DNA of 64,000 bases, taken from the NCBI RefSeq assembly GCF_051020975.1, contig NC_135034.1, positions 7,316,001-7,380,000 on the forward strand, given 5' to 3'. The notes beneath the pieces are model-generated. The model did not search any database, was not told where the DNA came from, and worked only from the letters and a program-made list of their open reading frames with translations. The translations under genes and the position numbers were made by a program. How positions within the stretch are numbered: the first letter of the stretch is position 1; each line of letters starts with the position of its first letter. Source of the stretch: Osmia lignaria lignaria. Its lineage: Eukaryota > Arthropoda > Insecta > Hymenoptera > Megachilidae. Below are positions 30,665 through 41,114 of the stretch, in pieces.

Positions 30665-31917
30665 GATATGAATCTCAATTTCAATTTTTCCATAATTTTT
30701 TAATTCGATCTCTGGAATTAAGCGTCACAGTTGAACGCGTATGTTTTTGTGCTCCCTGGCTAACAAAGAATTATTGACACCGGTTTCTTCGACAGTGAGG
30801 ATCGATGTGCAGGTCTGACGTGTGTCAGACACCGTAGAAAGATGGTCTTCGTGGTCTATCGATTTTTTCCTCGCTATGGAAACGACTCGATGACCGAGTT
30901 AGCGTCAGAAATCAAAACGTTCGTTCGACTATGTCATCCCGCTATGAAGCTGAAATCAATTTATGGATACGTTCAATTCAATTCTACTTTCAATGAATAG
31001 AGAAACGCAATAGAAAATGAATGTTTCCCTCTACACTGTATCTTTCGCTCTCGATTCAGTACTTGGAAATGATTTTATCAGTGTGTTTGTTACGAAAGCG
31101 TGGATGAAATATATGTTAATGAGGGAAGGGAAATGAAGTAATATTTCAAGGAAAGAAAAAAACAAATCCGTGGTCCCCCTTCGTTAACATTTATATTGAA
31201 TTAGAAATACAAGTCAGAGCTTATTTACAGAGCAAGAATGGGAGAATACGAAGGTGGACAATCATATCCACGGGTGTTTTCATCTTCGAACCATGCGATC
31301 CGACCAGAATAATCCTGATTACGTCAGTTGCACATACGATCCTTGGAATGAGTAAAAGCATCGGAATAGAGCGAAAGGAAGTCGCGTAAAAATCGTTTGA
31401 GAATTCAGGACCAGGTTATCCTGGTCGGCCATTTGCCAGAATCATCCGACGAAATTAGAGATTCCAGGTTGGATTAGGAGAAGACTGAAATCCGTGTGGA
31501 ATCCACTCGATTTCCACTCATTTCGCCATTCCTTTTCTTTATTTTCTTCCTTCTTGTCCGTAGGATCTTCGTGTCAGCCAGATTTGTTTTCGACGCAGAT
31601 CTTCTGAAGAGAATGTTCCTTTGTTTCGTGGATTTCTGTAATGAATACAAATTATTTATGGGTTTTTCCTTCCTATTTGATATTATTAAAAATGGAATTT
31701 AAGCTCTGGATCCTAAGACTTAGGATGGCGAAAATGGCGAAAGAAACACTAGGATGCTTGTCTATAGATATCAAAGATTCGTCCAGAATGTCGGCGACGC
31801 ACGGCACTTGTATAGGTAATTCCCATAATACCTTCTTCCTCTGGACTATACCCTGTTACACAGAACGTATTCAATAGCTAACCGAGTAAGAAATAATTAA
31901 CGTCTCATAGCGGTCGG
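30665..31917. other. Non-coding stretch with a small perfect hairpin
   Basis: GTCTGAC-GTGT-GTCAGAC (30813-30830) is a perfect 7-bp stem with a 4-base loop. The rest is mixed sequence. Frames at 31496-31877 are rich in phenylalanine and not recognised. No repeat copy is seen. Confidence 0.3.
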
Positions 31918-31960
31918 TATATAAATGCAAATTCGCAATCTTCTCTCCGTTCGCAGTTCC
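31918..31960 (+). promoter_or_regulatory. Possible TATA-type core promoter
   Basis: TATATAAA (31918-31925) is a consensus TATA box in a locally CpG-containing context (AGCGGTCGG just upstream). CGCAGTTCC (31952-31960) downstream contains CAGTT, the core of the arthropod initiator, but 37 bp from the TATA start, slightly farther than the usual 30-31. Downstream lies a 129-codon frame ending on AATAAA (separate entry). Suggestive only. Confidence 0.2.
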
Positions 31961-32212
31961 AACGGAAAATTTGTTTCAATTAGCTCGAACGAAACCATCT
32001 CGTAATCGTATTATCCCTGTGAACACGACGCGAGGGAAATCTTTGTTCGATAAAAGAAAAAAGAAACTCGCCCGGTACCTACGTTCGGGCGGGGGGCGAG
32101 AATTCAAGCTCGCGTAAAGCAATTTCCACCGTAATTAGGATATAATTGTTTTCCAATATATCGGGGCTCGTAACGATGCAACGAAACACTGGGGTAACTG
32201 CACGGCAATTTC

Positions 32213-32606
32213 TTGGAGAAACTGCACGAAAAATTGCGCTCTGATTCGCCTTCGAAACTTGGCAAAACAGGAGCTACTTTAGTAAACGCTTCCCTTCGAA
32301 CGACGTTACACACATTAACCTTTGCTTCAGCCTGTAACGACGCGTTCGATTACTGTTACCAGAGACATTATCGATTCCGTTCGATTCACTTGGAACAATC
32401 TAGTTGGACAAGATTGCTAACATCTTGTAAGCTAAAATCCATGGCATCCTCTTCATCGATCGGGTTATACAGGATGCTAAAAAAGTCGTATAAAAAATAT
32501 TGGTACACGAATATAATTTGTCGATTGTTAGCCAAGGATTCAAATGGGTTAAATTCACTACGGAGATGCGTATGTCACAGTGAAATGTTCCCTTTGAATT
32601 AATAAA
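32213..32606 (+). other. Open frame of 129 codons ending at an AATAAA
   Basis: An ATG-initiated frame runs to TAA at 32600-32602. AATAAA (32601-32606) overlaps the stop, and a TATA box lies about 295 bp upstream of the ATG. The first 75 residues are of mixed composition (MEKLHEKLRSDSPSKLGKTG...), the rest is serine-, lysine- and tyrosine-rich. No domain is recognised. One or two frames of this length are expected by chance in a window of this composition, so the call rests on the arrangement of signals. Confidence 0.15.
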
Positions 32607-32609
32607 CGA

Positions 32610-34764
32610 CCCGAACGATCCCGTCGAAAGCGATAAGGATACTCGAGAACTGGGTGACCGAACACGCGATAGCCCGGAAACACGATACACTCATGGATTA
32701 TGAAAGAATGCAACTCGACGATGGCCATCTCCAATTAATCAATGCTTTTTGAAGCTTATAGGGACGGGGTGCTCGTTAAAAGCATATGGCACCCATTTGT
32801 CATTCGATAATTGAAAGAAGATTAACTTCGATTGAATGAAATCAAAGAAGTCCAGGCAATCATTCTAAAACGAAAAATTGATCAATTCATTCTGAATATG
32901 GGTATTACACAAAGATGAAGCAATCAACCTGATCAATCAAATGAAACCAGCTACAAACATTGAAAATATTTTCACCAAACAGCGCTGCACGTAATAACCG
33001 AGCCGTGACAGATTCAAAACTCTCATTAGTTCCAGATTCATAATATTGAATTCGTGACGCGCTAATTACCGAAGGTTCATTGGTACAGCTTATTGAGGAT
33101 ACAAAATGTATCTGGGATAATGAATAATTATAACAAGAATGATGTATAGAGGAGTGTTCGAGTAGGGTATCATTAATCCAAGTAATTAGCAAGTAGGAGA
33201 AGATTGTTTAAAAACAGATGACCCTGTCGTTTCATTCGAGGGAAACTATTACTTTGCGACGTCGATTCGAGGTTGTAACGATATCTCGTGTAGGAAACGG
33301 TGTCGTAGATCCATCTTTGTCCCCGGAGGAAAACGTCGAGCCACGAAGTTAATTAACTGTTGCATGTACATCCACCCAAACGTATCCTTGGAAATCCATC
33401 TGTCGCATTCCCGTGGCCGAAGGCGACACGGCAACCTCTCTTTCTGGTCCGCGCTTCGTGTCGCGTCGCGACGAGAAGCTGTAGACAGTAAACTTGTGTT
33501 AATTGAAATGTACGACGTCGACTCAGTGCGTCTCCTAATAAGAGTTGCAAACATACTAGCATCCAATCTTGATCTCGACTCGGTTTTGAATTATAATTCG
33601 CTAAATTTCGCACGATGAAATTCTGGTCCAATGGATTTGTCAGTGAAACATGACAGCAACAACGTTTCCCGTCTCTTTGTTCCCCTAATTTTCTCTCGTA
33701 CTACTGATAAATTCGCTTTGGAAATTTATTATTATTGATCCTCAGAACAGTGAATGTGAAATGATTCAAGGTAGCATGATACCCGAGTCGAAATTTTAGT
33801 CTCGCTTTGAAACTATCAATTAAGACCGAGGAAGGTTGGAAGTTGAAATTTAAGATGGTGACTTGCGGAGTACTTGAAGTCAAGTTAGGGCCTTGAAGTG
33901 CTGTAACATTTACGTCCGCATTGGACAAGTTGAGGCTTAAACCAGAATTTATGAAATCCCAAGTTTATCCTTTAGGTCCTAGTACCTATAGAAGACTTAC
34001 TCGTTTAGGTTTCGACCTAGAAGTCTTCATGTATACCAATGTAATCGAGAAAATAATTTTACAGTTCTGTCAATTCAAACTCTGCAATCAATTTTCATTT
34101 ATGTGAATATTAGTAATAGCTTATATGGCTATTTCAACTAACACTAAAAATTGTGTGGAATGCAAAATTATGGTAGGACTCAGAGGCGTTGAAAAGAATT
34201 GAAGCTTTATAGATCCAAACTAGAATTTATATTTCGCCTCACATAGTCATTGTAACAGGTAACAAGACATTCCTCTTGACATTTCTGAGACAAGGTTCCT
34301 GGTTGTTACGTCCGAAGTGTGGTGAAAATGGAATGGAAAAGTCGACGTATCCAACAAGGTTGGTTGAACCTCGAAAGCGACCTTATCGCTTTCCAATAGC
34401 AGCGACCACAGGCGTTCCTTGGCATTAACAATTCAACTCTATATTTCCCCGGAGTCAGAGGAACTGGTCAGTTCGGATTCACGGTCTCCTCGGGGAAATA
34501 CGGTGTTAGTTAATACGGACCGCTACGTGTAACACTACTCAGCCTTCGACGTTATTCTCATTATTAATGACGTCCCTTTGCAACGGCTGCGACGTCCTTT
34601 CCGAGGATGTCACCTCTCGAACGTGATGAAAATGACAATAACGGTCTTATGAAGGAAGCACTCTAAAAGTGTTTTGATTCTCCAATGGATAATAAAAACA
34701 ATTTAAATAATTATAATATAATTAAAATAATAAATAATTGAGTGGATATAAAGAAAGAAAAAGT
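32610..34764. other. Non-coding stretch with a hairpin
   Basis: Balanced patches at 33250-33600 are open on both strands (84-105 codons) but uninformative. A structured hairpin lies at 33991-34028 (separate entry). The short repeated word CTTGAAGT occurs twice near 33870-33898. 34680-34760 is A-rich leading into a 19-base A run. Confidence 0.3.
33991..34028. other. 38-nt hairpin with a TTCG tetraloop
   Basis: GAAGACTT (33991-33998) pairs with AAGTCTTC (34021-34028); inside, TAGGT (34006-34010) pairs with ACCTA (34015-34019) around TTCG. The inner stem-loop is perfect and the outer stem is separated by an asymmetric internal loop (ACTCGTT against G). It could be an RNA structure, a regulatory dyad or coincidence. 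It is not adjacent to a recognised gene. Confidence 0.4.
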
Positions 34765-34786
34765 AAAAAAAAAAAAAAAAAAAGTA

Positions 34787-34868
34787 ATTACTAAGAAACT
34801 GGGATTTGAACTCGCGCACTTCGGATTTATAATCATGGGCCTAACGGTATTGTTTCATTATCAGTAGG
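34787..34868 (-). pseudogene. tRNA-like relic (decayed tRNA or tRNA-derived SINE)
   Basis: The minus strand contains the B-box-like AGTTCAAATCC (34803-34813) preceded by GATTATAAATCCGAAGTGCG, the layout of a tRNA anticodon arm, variable loop and T arm. Immediately 3' on that strand lies a T run (the 19-base A run at 34765-34783), as in a Pol III terminator. The T stem and acceptor do not pair well, so it is not a working tRNA. A sister sequence is at 54641-54712. Confidence 0.4.
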
Positions 34869-34957
34869 GGTGTGCCGATATCCGTATGTGTCCTGTCGGG
34901 TCGGGTAATGTCAAATGGACACTAGCGGGTACCCGAAACATACGTACACTCGGTACT
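34865..34957 (+). mobile_element. hAT-like element, TAGGGGTGTGCCG terminus
   Basis: TAGGGGTGTGCCGATATCCG then GTCGGGTCGGGTAATG and GCGGGTACCCGAAACATACG. The right end read inward (TACCGAGTGTACGTATGTTT then CGGGTACCCG) is a loose inverted copy of the left. It shares vocabulary and termini with 17763-17962. About 93 bp, adjacent to the tRNA-like relic. Confidence 0.5.
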
Positions 34958-34959
34958 AT

Positions 34960-35534
34960 GAAAAAATTCATGATTTTCCACTCGTCTTAAATCGATGAAA
35001 TTTTGTAATTTCAACATCGGTAAAATTCAACTCGCGTATCGCGTCAATCTTATCGCCACGACCGGTTCCCTAGAGAAATTGTGTTCAGCGTCCCTATAAT
35101 TCGAACAGAAGAGAGACCGTGGTCTTTCCTTCATTGTCTCCGAACATTTCATCCACACTTTATCCTATTTGCGCAAGCTGTCGAGGCGAGTAAACCGAAA
35201 CTAACGGCTGGATCTGCTCCATTACGATGGAAGTAGGCGCTAACAACTGACAATTACTTTCGCTCGAGCATGGAAGACCAGTCGGGAAGTACAAACAAAC
35301 GCGGATTAACGCGTGTCTCGTTAACTTAGGATTAACTTTTACTCCGAATTCTGCGCGTTTATAGGCTGTTTGCACGTTGGATTTCTACCTACGGACTAAG
35401 TTTCTTATTGAAATTTCGTTTATAATTTGTAGCAGAGAAAGGGGTGACATTGCCCCCGGTGTTATACTTCTTCCTAACATCTGATTCATAATTTAAACGG
35501 CTTTAAATTTCTCTGTAAAGAATTTATATACGAG
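34960..35534. other. Non-coding stretch, nothing recognised
   Basis: Moderate-GC sequence at 35040-35400 with a 71-codon minus-strand frame (35160-35375) lacking recognised motifs. AT-rich afterwards. Confidence 0.3.
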
Positions 35535-35650
35535 CAGGAGGGGATTAAAGTTTCTGGGATCTCTTGGCTATCCTTCGAGGACCCCCATAGCTTACAAAGC
35601 TTTGCCTCTTCCAAATTACTCCCCTTGGACCACTCCTTAATCCGGCACTG
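35535..35650 (-). mobile_element. hAT-like MITE, CAGTGCCGGATTAAGG terminus
   Basis: The minus strand begins CAGTGCCGGATTAAGGAGTG, a textbook hAT-type end. The other end on the plus strand is CAGGAGGGGATTAAAG, sharing CAG...GGATTAA(A)G. The interior words GATCTCTTGG and CCTTCGAGG also occur in the 16261 copy (as GGAGATCCTCGAAGG). TATACGAG and CATATAAG flank it and may be a decayed 8-bp duplication. 116 bp. Confidence 0.6.
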
Positions 35651-35654
35651 CATA

Positions 35655-37465
35655 TAAGTCAGCCAAAACATATTTTCCCATGTTGGTCCAATATATATTA
35701 ATTATTATATTATTAGTAATACAGTCATATTACTCTCCGGTGACCATGTTACCACCTCTTTCTGTATTACAAAATAACTATTTCGTTGAAAGAAATATTT
35801 TTACCATTGTTCGAATGTACTAAATCGCGATAAAAAATAATTGAACTATATTCAATGATTGGTTTTCAAGATAAAAATTCACGAAGGATAGAAACGAAGG
35901 GAAAAGAGCACCGTTAACGCGTCCCTGTATTCAACGTATTCGTTTTCATTTATCGACGACGCGTTCAGTAAAACGACGCTCGAATTTGCATCTTTATCGA
36001 GAACAAACTCGATAAACCCTGCTAATCTTTAAAAAATTGCCACGAGAATCGGGGGTGAAACGTTTGTACGTTTTCTTTATCGCGAGCACCGTTTCGAGCT
36101 GGGTTTTGTTAATCGTTTGAACATTTAATAGAATATACAATTTATTAGAATGTTATACATTGATAATCGGAATTTAACAATCCTCGAACGATATTAATTC
36201 ACGCAGTTTACCGTTCTAGGCTTTTTACCCATCTATCTTGTTCGCTCGAAGTGTACAGATTGGCTCGTGTCAATGTTTCAATGTTTGCATCGTGAATTGT
36301 TTGCCGAACGGCTGATATCGATGTAATTAATTGCCCGATGGTGTATCAAAAGTTATATAAATTTCACGCGATGGTCGAATTTCATTTGCATTGCGGAAAC
36401 TATTGACAGAAACTGTGCCAATTAATTATACGGCTATTTTGCTCCTTAAACATTGTTCAAACGATTTTTTTATATATTCTTTTTCACGGTAAAAGCTGCA
36501 ATTTATTTCTATATTTCTGGTGTACAGAATTCTTTTTATTTTCTTCGTTCGCAATTGAACCGGTTATTTTGAAAATGGGTCATTTCCGTTCTTTCAATTT
36601 CTAAAGGGGAAAAATACACCAAAAATGCATTACATTCCATTACTACTCCAGATAAATTATAGTAATTTTGTATCATTAAAGGGGATTATACATAATGATG
36701 TTATAGTAGTGCTATATTAATTATCGATTTTAGTATTGATGACAAGGTGAAAGGTTTAGAAAGTTTTAATAAAATCGAAGTATGAGGCGTTAAGATGCTT
36801 TCGTTTGCACGAATTGTACTAAAATTCTGTCGAAAATCGCGACAGTTTCTTCTAGGAAAAATTAAGTGTCCTGTTTAAGGTTTACAACCAGCGTCCAATG
36901 TAATTTCCCGCGAGAACAGTGAATGCTCGGCTTGCGTTGCGACGAAAATACGAAGCATCCGGTAAATCGTACAATAGAAGCTTAAGCCAGGAGAAACAAG
37001 ATTTTTCTCCCAGGAAAAATACAAATCTACCCTTGCGACTCGTTGTGAATCGCAAGAAGTACATTCTACCCGGGAAACTGCTGAACCCGAGTGTCGAGAG
37101 GACCGTTCTTTAAAAGAACAAATTAAACCATCAAACGAAACGATTACGATTCAAGTAGAAAGGTACTCGAAACTCTTTGTAGATATTTGCCAACTTTCGT
37201 CGTTATGTTTCTTGCTTCTTCAGTGAAATTTTCCAGTGAAAACTTTAGAAATTCGTGTGTTGTACAGATTTTGAAAAATACAAACAATGTTTTCAGATTT
37301 AAATGCATTGAATTTCTGATGAAATATTGGATAAACTATGAATATTTCAAAGTTCAAAAATATAAAAAGGAAACAGGTATTTCCCTAGAAAAGGAAGAAA
37401 ATTTCAAATTTGATATTCTGAATAGTTTTCTGAATATTCTCACGTGTGTAAAAATGAAATATCCG
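35655..37465. other. Non-coding stretch; possible regulatory patch at 36280-36430
   Basis: 36324-36332 TAATTAATT (homeodomain-type), 36384-36391 ATTTGCAT (POU octamer) and 36421-36427 ATTAATT lie within about 100 bp of moderate-GC sequence. A 108-codon plus frame (37187-37513) is AT-rich and runs into the MITE at 37470, so it is not a real gene. No other feature. Confidence 0.3.
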
Positions 37466-37469
37466 TTAA

Positions 37470-37538
37470 CCCTCGGACGGCGGACCATGGAGAGAGCCAG
37501 AATTTTAATTTAACTTCGTGTTTTACACTGTTCAAGGG
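37470..37538 (+). mobile_element. piggyBac-type MITE, family 1, short internal-deletion form
   Basis: TTAA (37466-37469) precedes CCCTCGGACGGCGGACCATG then GAGAGAGCCAGAATTTTAAT. The element jumps directly to TTTTACACTGTTCAAGGG and TTGA (37539-37542). Both ends are intact but the AT-rich middle is deleted, giving 69 bp. It shows most clearly that CCCTCGGACGG and CCCTTGAACAG are the paired terminal repeats of the family. Confidence 0.7.
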
Positions 37539-37542
37539 TTGA

Positions 37543-39278
37543 ATAATTTCTCATTTATTTTCTCTTACCCTTTCGTTTGCTTTCGTACAAAATTAGATCA
37601 CTTAATCCCATTAAATCTTCATCTCCCATGGTGCTTTCATTCTGGATAAAAGAGTATTTACCCTTAAAAAGAAAAAGTTAGCTTTCGTCTCTGGGTGTAT
37701 CCTCGTTGCAATTTAATCTGTTCAATGGGTTAATCGATTAGTGTTATAATTCTGTTGGTATAGCGAGGAAGTAGAGAGCAATTACTCGATCCAGACACTG
37801 GCAGATTCTCGAGTAACAAGGAAAGACAGCCTCTACGGGGTTGCGAATGTTTCGCGGATGAGGTTGAAACAGTGGCTGTGAAATCTGCACGATTCATCCC
37901 TTCGGGAAGCTCTCGTGTTAAATTTAAAATACATGGCGTACACAAAATAAATCTCTTTCAATTCACACCAACGATTTTGTTGAAACAACAATTCGCTGAT
38001 AGGTTTGCCTGGTTTTCTCGCCGCTCCGTAGCCTGGTATGGATAAAAATTTCGCGAAATGTTGAATACGGTGTTCCGACACGCACGTTTCTCTGTGAAAT
38101 TCCACTAAAATGTTTCGCTTTTTTCTCTGTGTACACAAAGCAGCAAAATACTCTATTCGAAACGTGGGCTTTTAGCGCTTAATTAACTTTTTCCACTGTC
38201 AATTTCAATCCATAAGGTGGTTGAATAGTATCTTCGAACGACGTGAAACGGGGTTGGAAATAGGGGGAAAAAATTGTTATGTACATAAATTTTAACCCAT
38301 AAGTGCCTGGGATAAGTCCCATAAGAATACCTTATGCCTTATACAGATTACGTTAAGATCCAGATTTTAAATTATAAAAATCTCAAAATATTCTATCAAA
38401 GCTAATTAAATTTTTTTTTTCTATTACTATATGTAAATAGTGTTTGGATTTTATTGTAGCACAGTTAAGGAATAATTTTATTGATAGATTCCTTAAGTTG
38501 AAACTTGTATTTTTTAATTTTTTTCGTCGAATATTATCAAAATATATAAAAATGTCAATAATGTTGTGTACCCCAATGTAAAGTTCAAACCTCAAACATG
38601 TTAAAGATCATTATACACGTATTGTCTTTACTGATATAATCAATGAGGTCTTTCCGTAAGACGTTTTTTGTCGAAAATAATTTCAACAGACTCAAGGAAG
38701 AGATACAAGGTGAGAAGTGGCATTCATAACACGTATTACGAGAGAGCGTTGTAAGATTAAACTGGGATTAAATTACTCGTTCGCTGTAAAGTTCCCTGTG
38801 ATAAATCGGGTTATCGTTGTCGACCTTAGTTTACCGTCTCTTCTCCACCCTCTGACCGCTTGAATAACATGAAAATATTTTTTTTTTCTGTTTCAGATCA
38901 CGAGGTATGTTAACAAGATGTATTATTCATTTCGAAGCAATCGCAAAAAGATTCGAATTTGTTATTCAATCTTTTCTGGCCATTAGTTAAGGCGTGCCCA
39001 GGTGCTTCTCAAGAGGCTATAAAAATGGTAAAACACTTCTGGGCGAATCATAAATCCTCGTTATACGTGTCTAACCGAGCGGAGCTCGAGTTCTCTTCGC
39101 TAACTTACTTACTCCCCATTCATCTTGATCCGATTAAAAAATATTTTGCCCGAATTAAAGTTACGTAAATTCTCGCCTTTTTTAATAACTGTTTCGCGCT
39201 TGTAAACTGAATATTTGGATTAAATGAAATTTTCTTATTCGACTCTTTTAGGATTCTTTGATAAGAATCAGATTAACA
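37543..39278. other. Non-coding stretch with a possible micro-exon
   Basis: TTAACCCATAAGTGCCTGGG at 38291 resembles a single TTAA-type MITE end. AT-rich at 38360-38600. Frames at 37730-38138 (minus) are uninformative. TTTTTTTTCTGTTTCAG (ending 38896) then ATCACGAG then GTATGT (38905) is a very small exon-like unit, entered separately. Confidence 0.3.
38897..38904 (+). other. Possible 8-nt micro-exon
   Basis: ATCACGAG lies between an excellent acceptor (nine T, CTG, TTTCAG) and a good donor (GAG|GTATGT). Micro-exons of this size exist in insects, but the sequence is far too short to test by itself. Chance is the default explanation. Confidence 0.12.
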
Positions 39279-39345
39279 GATTAACCGGTTTACAGTGAAT
39301 GATCAAGTCGGTATGAGCACTTCGAAATTACCTTTCATGTGAAAT
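39279..39345 (+). repeat. Dispersed repeat end shared with 6285
   Basis: TTAACCGGTTTACAGTGAAT ... TTCGAAATTACCTTTCATGT aligns with 6285-6341. See that entry; TTAACC at the start suggests a TTAA-targeting element. Confidence 0.4.
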
Positions 39346-39349
39346 TTAA

Positions 39350-41020
39350 TTATGAATAGAGTTGAAAATTTTTCTTTTGTATTTTTGCATAAACCTATAT
39401 AATAGATATTTTTTCGATCAAAATGAAAAAATCATGCATTTAGAAAAACCTCTCGACAGTTATGGAACTCGTGCAACATGATCAGCTCTTTAAGCCGAAG
39501 TTAAACGGGATCATTTTCAACTGCATTGTTACACGATACGCTTCGTTTGCATTTTCCCGAACGAAATTGCAATTTTCATTACAACGTTCGTTCCCTCACT
39601 TTCCCATTTTCGGTTTTAATTAAATTCGACCGAACGGATATCAAGCTATGAAACGTACTTGAAATTATTACCAGGAATACACGCTCGCGCATCTGCAATA
39701 TTTTTCTTTTAATTCACGTTATTTAAACAATGTAAAATGAAATCCCTACCAGCCCGTGAAATCTCGCGGACGTTGAAAAGCTCGGCTGTTATTTTATCGA
39801 TAAAATTACGCGATATTTCGCGACACTTCTTCCGTTTCCGTTGTCCTCCCGATCCCGTCGGTTCACGAGGGAATATTTCGACGAGGTGGATCGACTAGCC
39901 ACCGCATTTAATATTCATCGTTCGTCATTTATTCCGTGCGAATGGCCAATCGTTGCACGCGAACCGAGATTTCGCTAGGGTGGTGCACGAAAAGGGGTTA
40001 AAACGGGTGCGCCTTCGGCCTAGTTTCCGGTTTTACCAGGCTTCACCGGCCTCGGGGTCACCTTTCGAGCAGCCTTTCCTGAAGGACCATCGAACCGATG
40101 TGATGCTCGATTTCGAATGAAACCGATTGAAATTCTTCCTCTTTGTCCTCTTTGTTCTCTTATTTCTTATCTCTTATCCTCTTCATATTACCTCAGAGGA
40201 AACTGGACAAGTTCTATTGCAAAACTTCAGGTGGTTTATTTCAAAGAATAAAGATAAAATTCCGAGTCTAATTTTAAAAATAAAGAATGAAAAATTAGAA
40301 ACTTCAGATACGAGGATTCTTTATCTTAATTCAAATGTTTGGTGTACTTTAAATAATTAGTGCAATTCAGTTTTTAAATTGATAAATGAAATATTTTCGT
40401 GTATTTTAATAATCATTATTAAAATTATAAGAAATTATTGATATTGTAATTGAAGCGATTAAAGTTGAAAAATCCAACGTTAGGAGGCTAGTAATTACAG
40501 AAGCTTTAGTCCATGGAAAATAGGTACACTTAAGCGTTAATGAATTCCCCGGGGGTGAGATGAGAAAAACGGTGTTTCGCCGTTACTTGGAAGATCATTA
40601 TTCCGGGAAAGAAAATTCAACGCTTCGAGGAATTTGCAATTTTTATTGCTCGAATTTCTCGTTTCAGAATCGACGACTTTGAAGTCTCTCGGTGTAGGTA
40701 TACGTTTTTAGTGGTTTCAGAAACTAGCAACGATCAAGAGTGCACGCGTTTATGAAATTGCCCTCAAACCTGCCATTTTTTTGCGCGGTTTTATGTTCGG
40801 ATAAAGAAGGAACTTTATTACCGACCCTTTTTCACTGGAAAAAGAAACTTCTTTATAAGTTAAATTCAGTAAAAAGTACAGTGGAGTTACTATTAACACT
40901 TTTGAGAATTAATTGTTCAATAATTTAAATTATTTTATGTCTGACTATATATTGCTAATTCTACTGCAGCGAGCAAAGTATTAACCGATTATATTAGTAC
41001 AAATTAAGGAAGAATAATTT
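39350..41020. other. Non-coding stretch; CpG-rich patch 39750-40100; possible small exon
   Basis: 39750-40100 is CpG-rich (CGACGAGGTGG, GGCCTCGGGGTC) with no long frame, a possible regulatory island. TCTCGTTTCAG (ending 40667), a 30-nt segment and TAG|GTATAC (40698) form another weak exon-like unit, one frame of which is open (IDDFEVSRC). A 77-codon frame at 40127-40360 is hydrophobic then AT-biased, not recognised. Confidence 0.3.
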
Positions 41021-41110
41021 TAAAAGAACAGTGTAAAAAGAAAATGAAAATAATGTGAAACACCAGATTAAGTCGAAATTGGGGTTCTCTTTATGGTCCG
41101 CCATTCGCGG
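41021..41110 (-). mobile_element. piggyBac-type MITE, family 1
   Basis: The minus strand reads, after TCAA, TCCGCGAATGGCGGACCATA then AAGAGAACCCCAATTTCGAC, the body TGTTTCACATTATTTTCATT and TTTTTACACTGTTC. The core is clear; both ends have drifted. Confidence 0.6.
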
Positions 41111-41114
41111 ATTG

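Noticed and set aside
37187..37513. 108-codon plus-strand frame
   Set aside because: AT-biased codons, no start context, and its last 14 codons lie inside the piggyBac-type MITE at 37470-37538. About one or two frames of this length are expected by chance.
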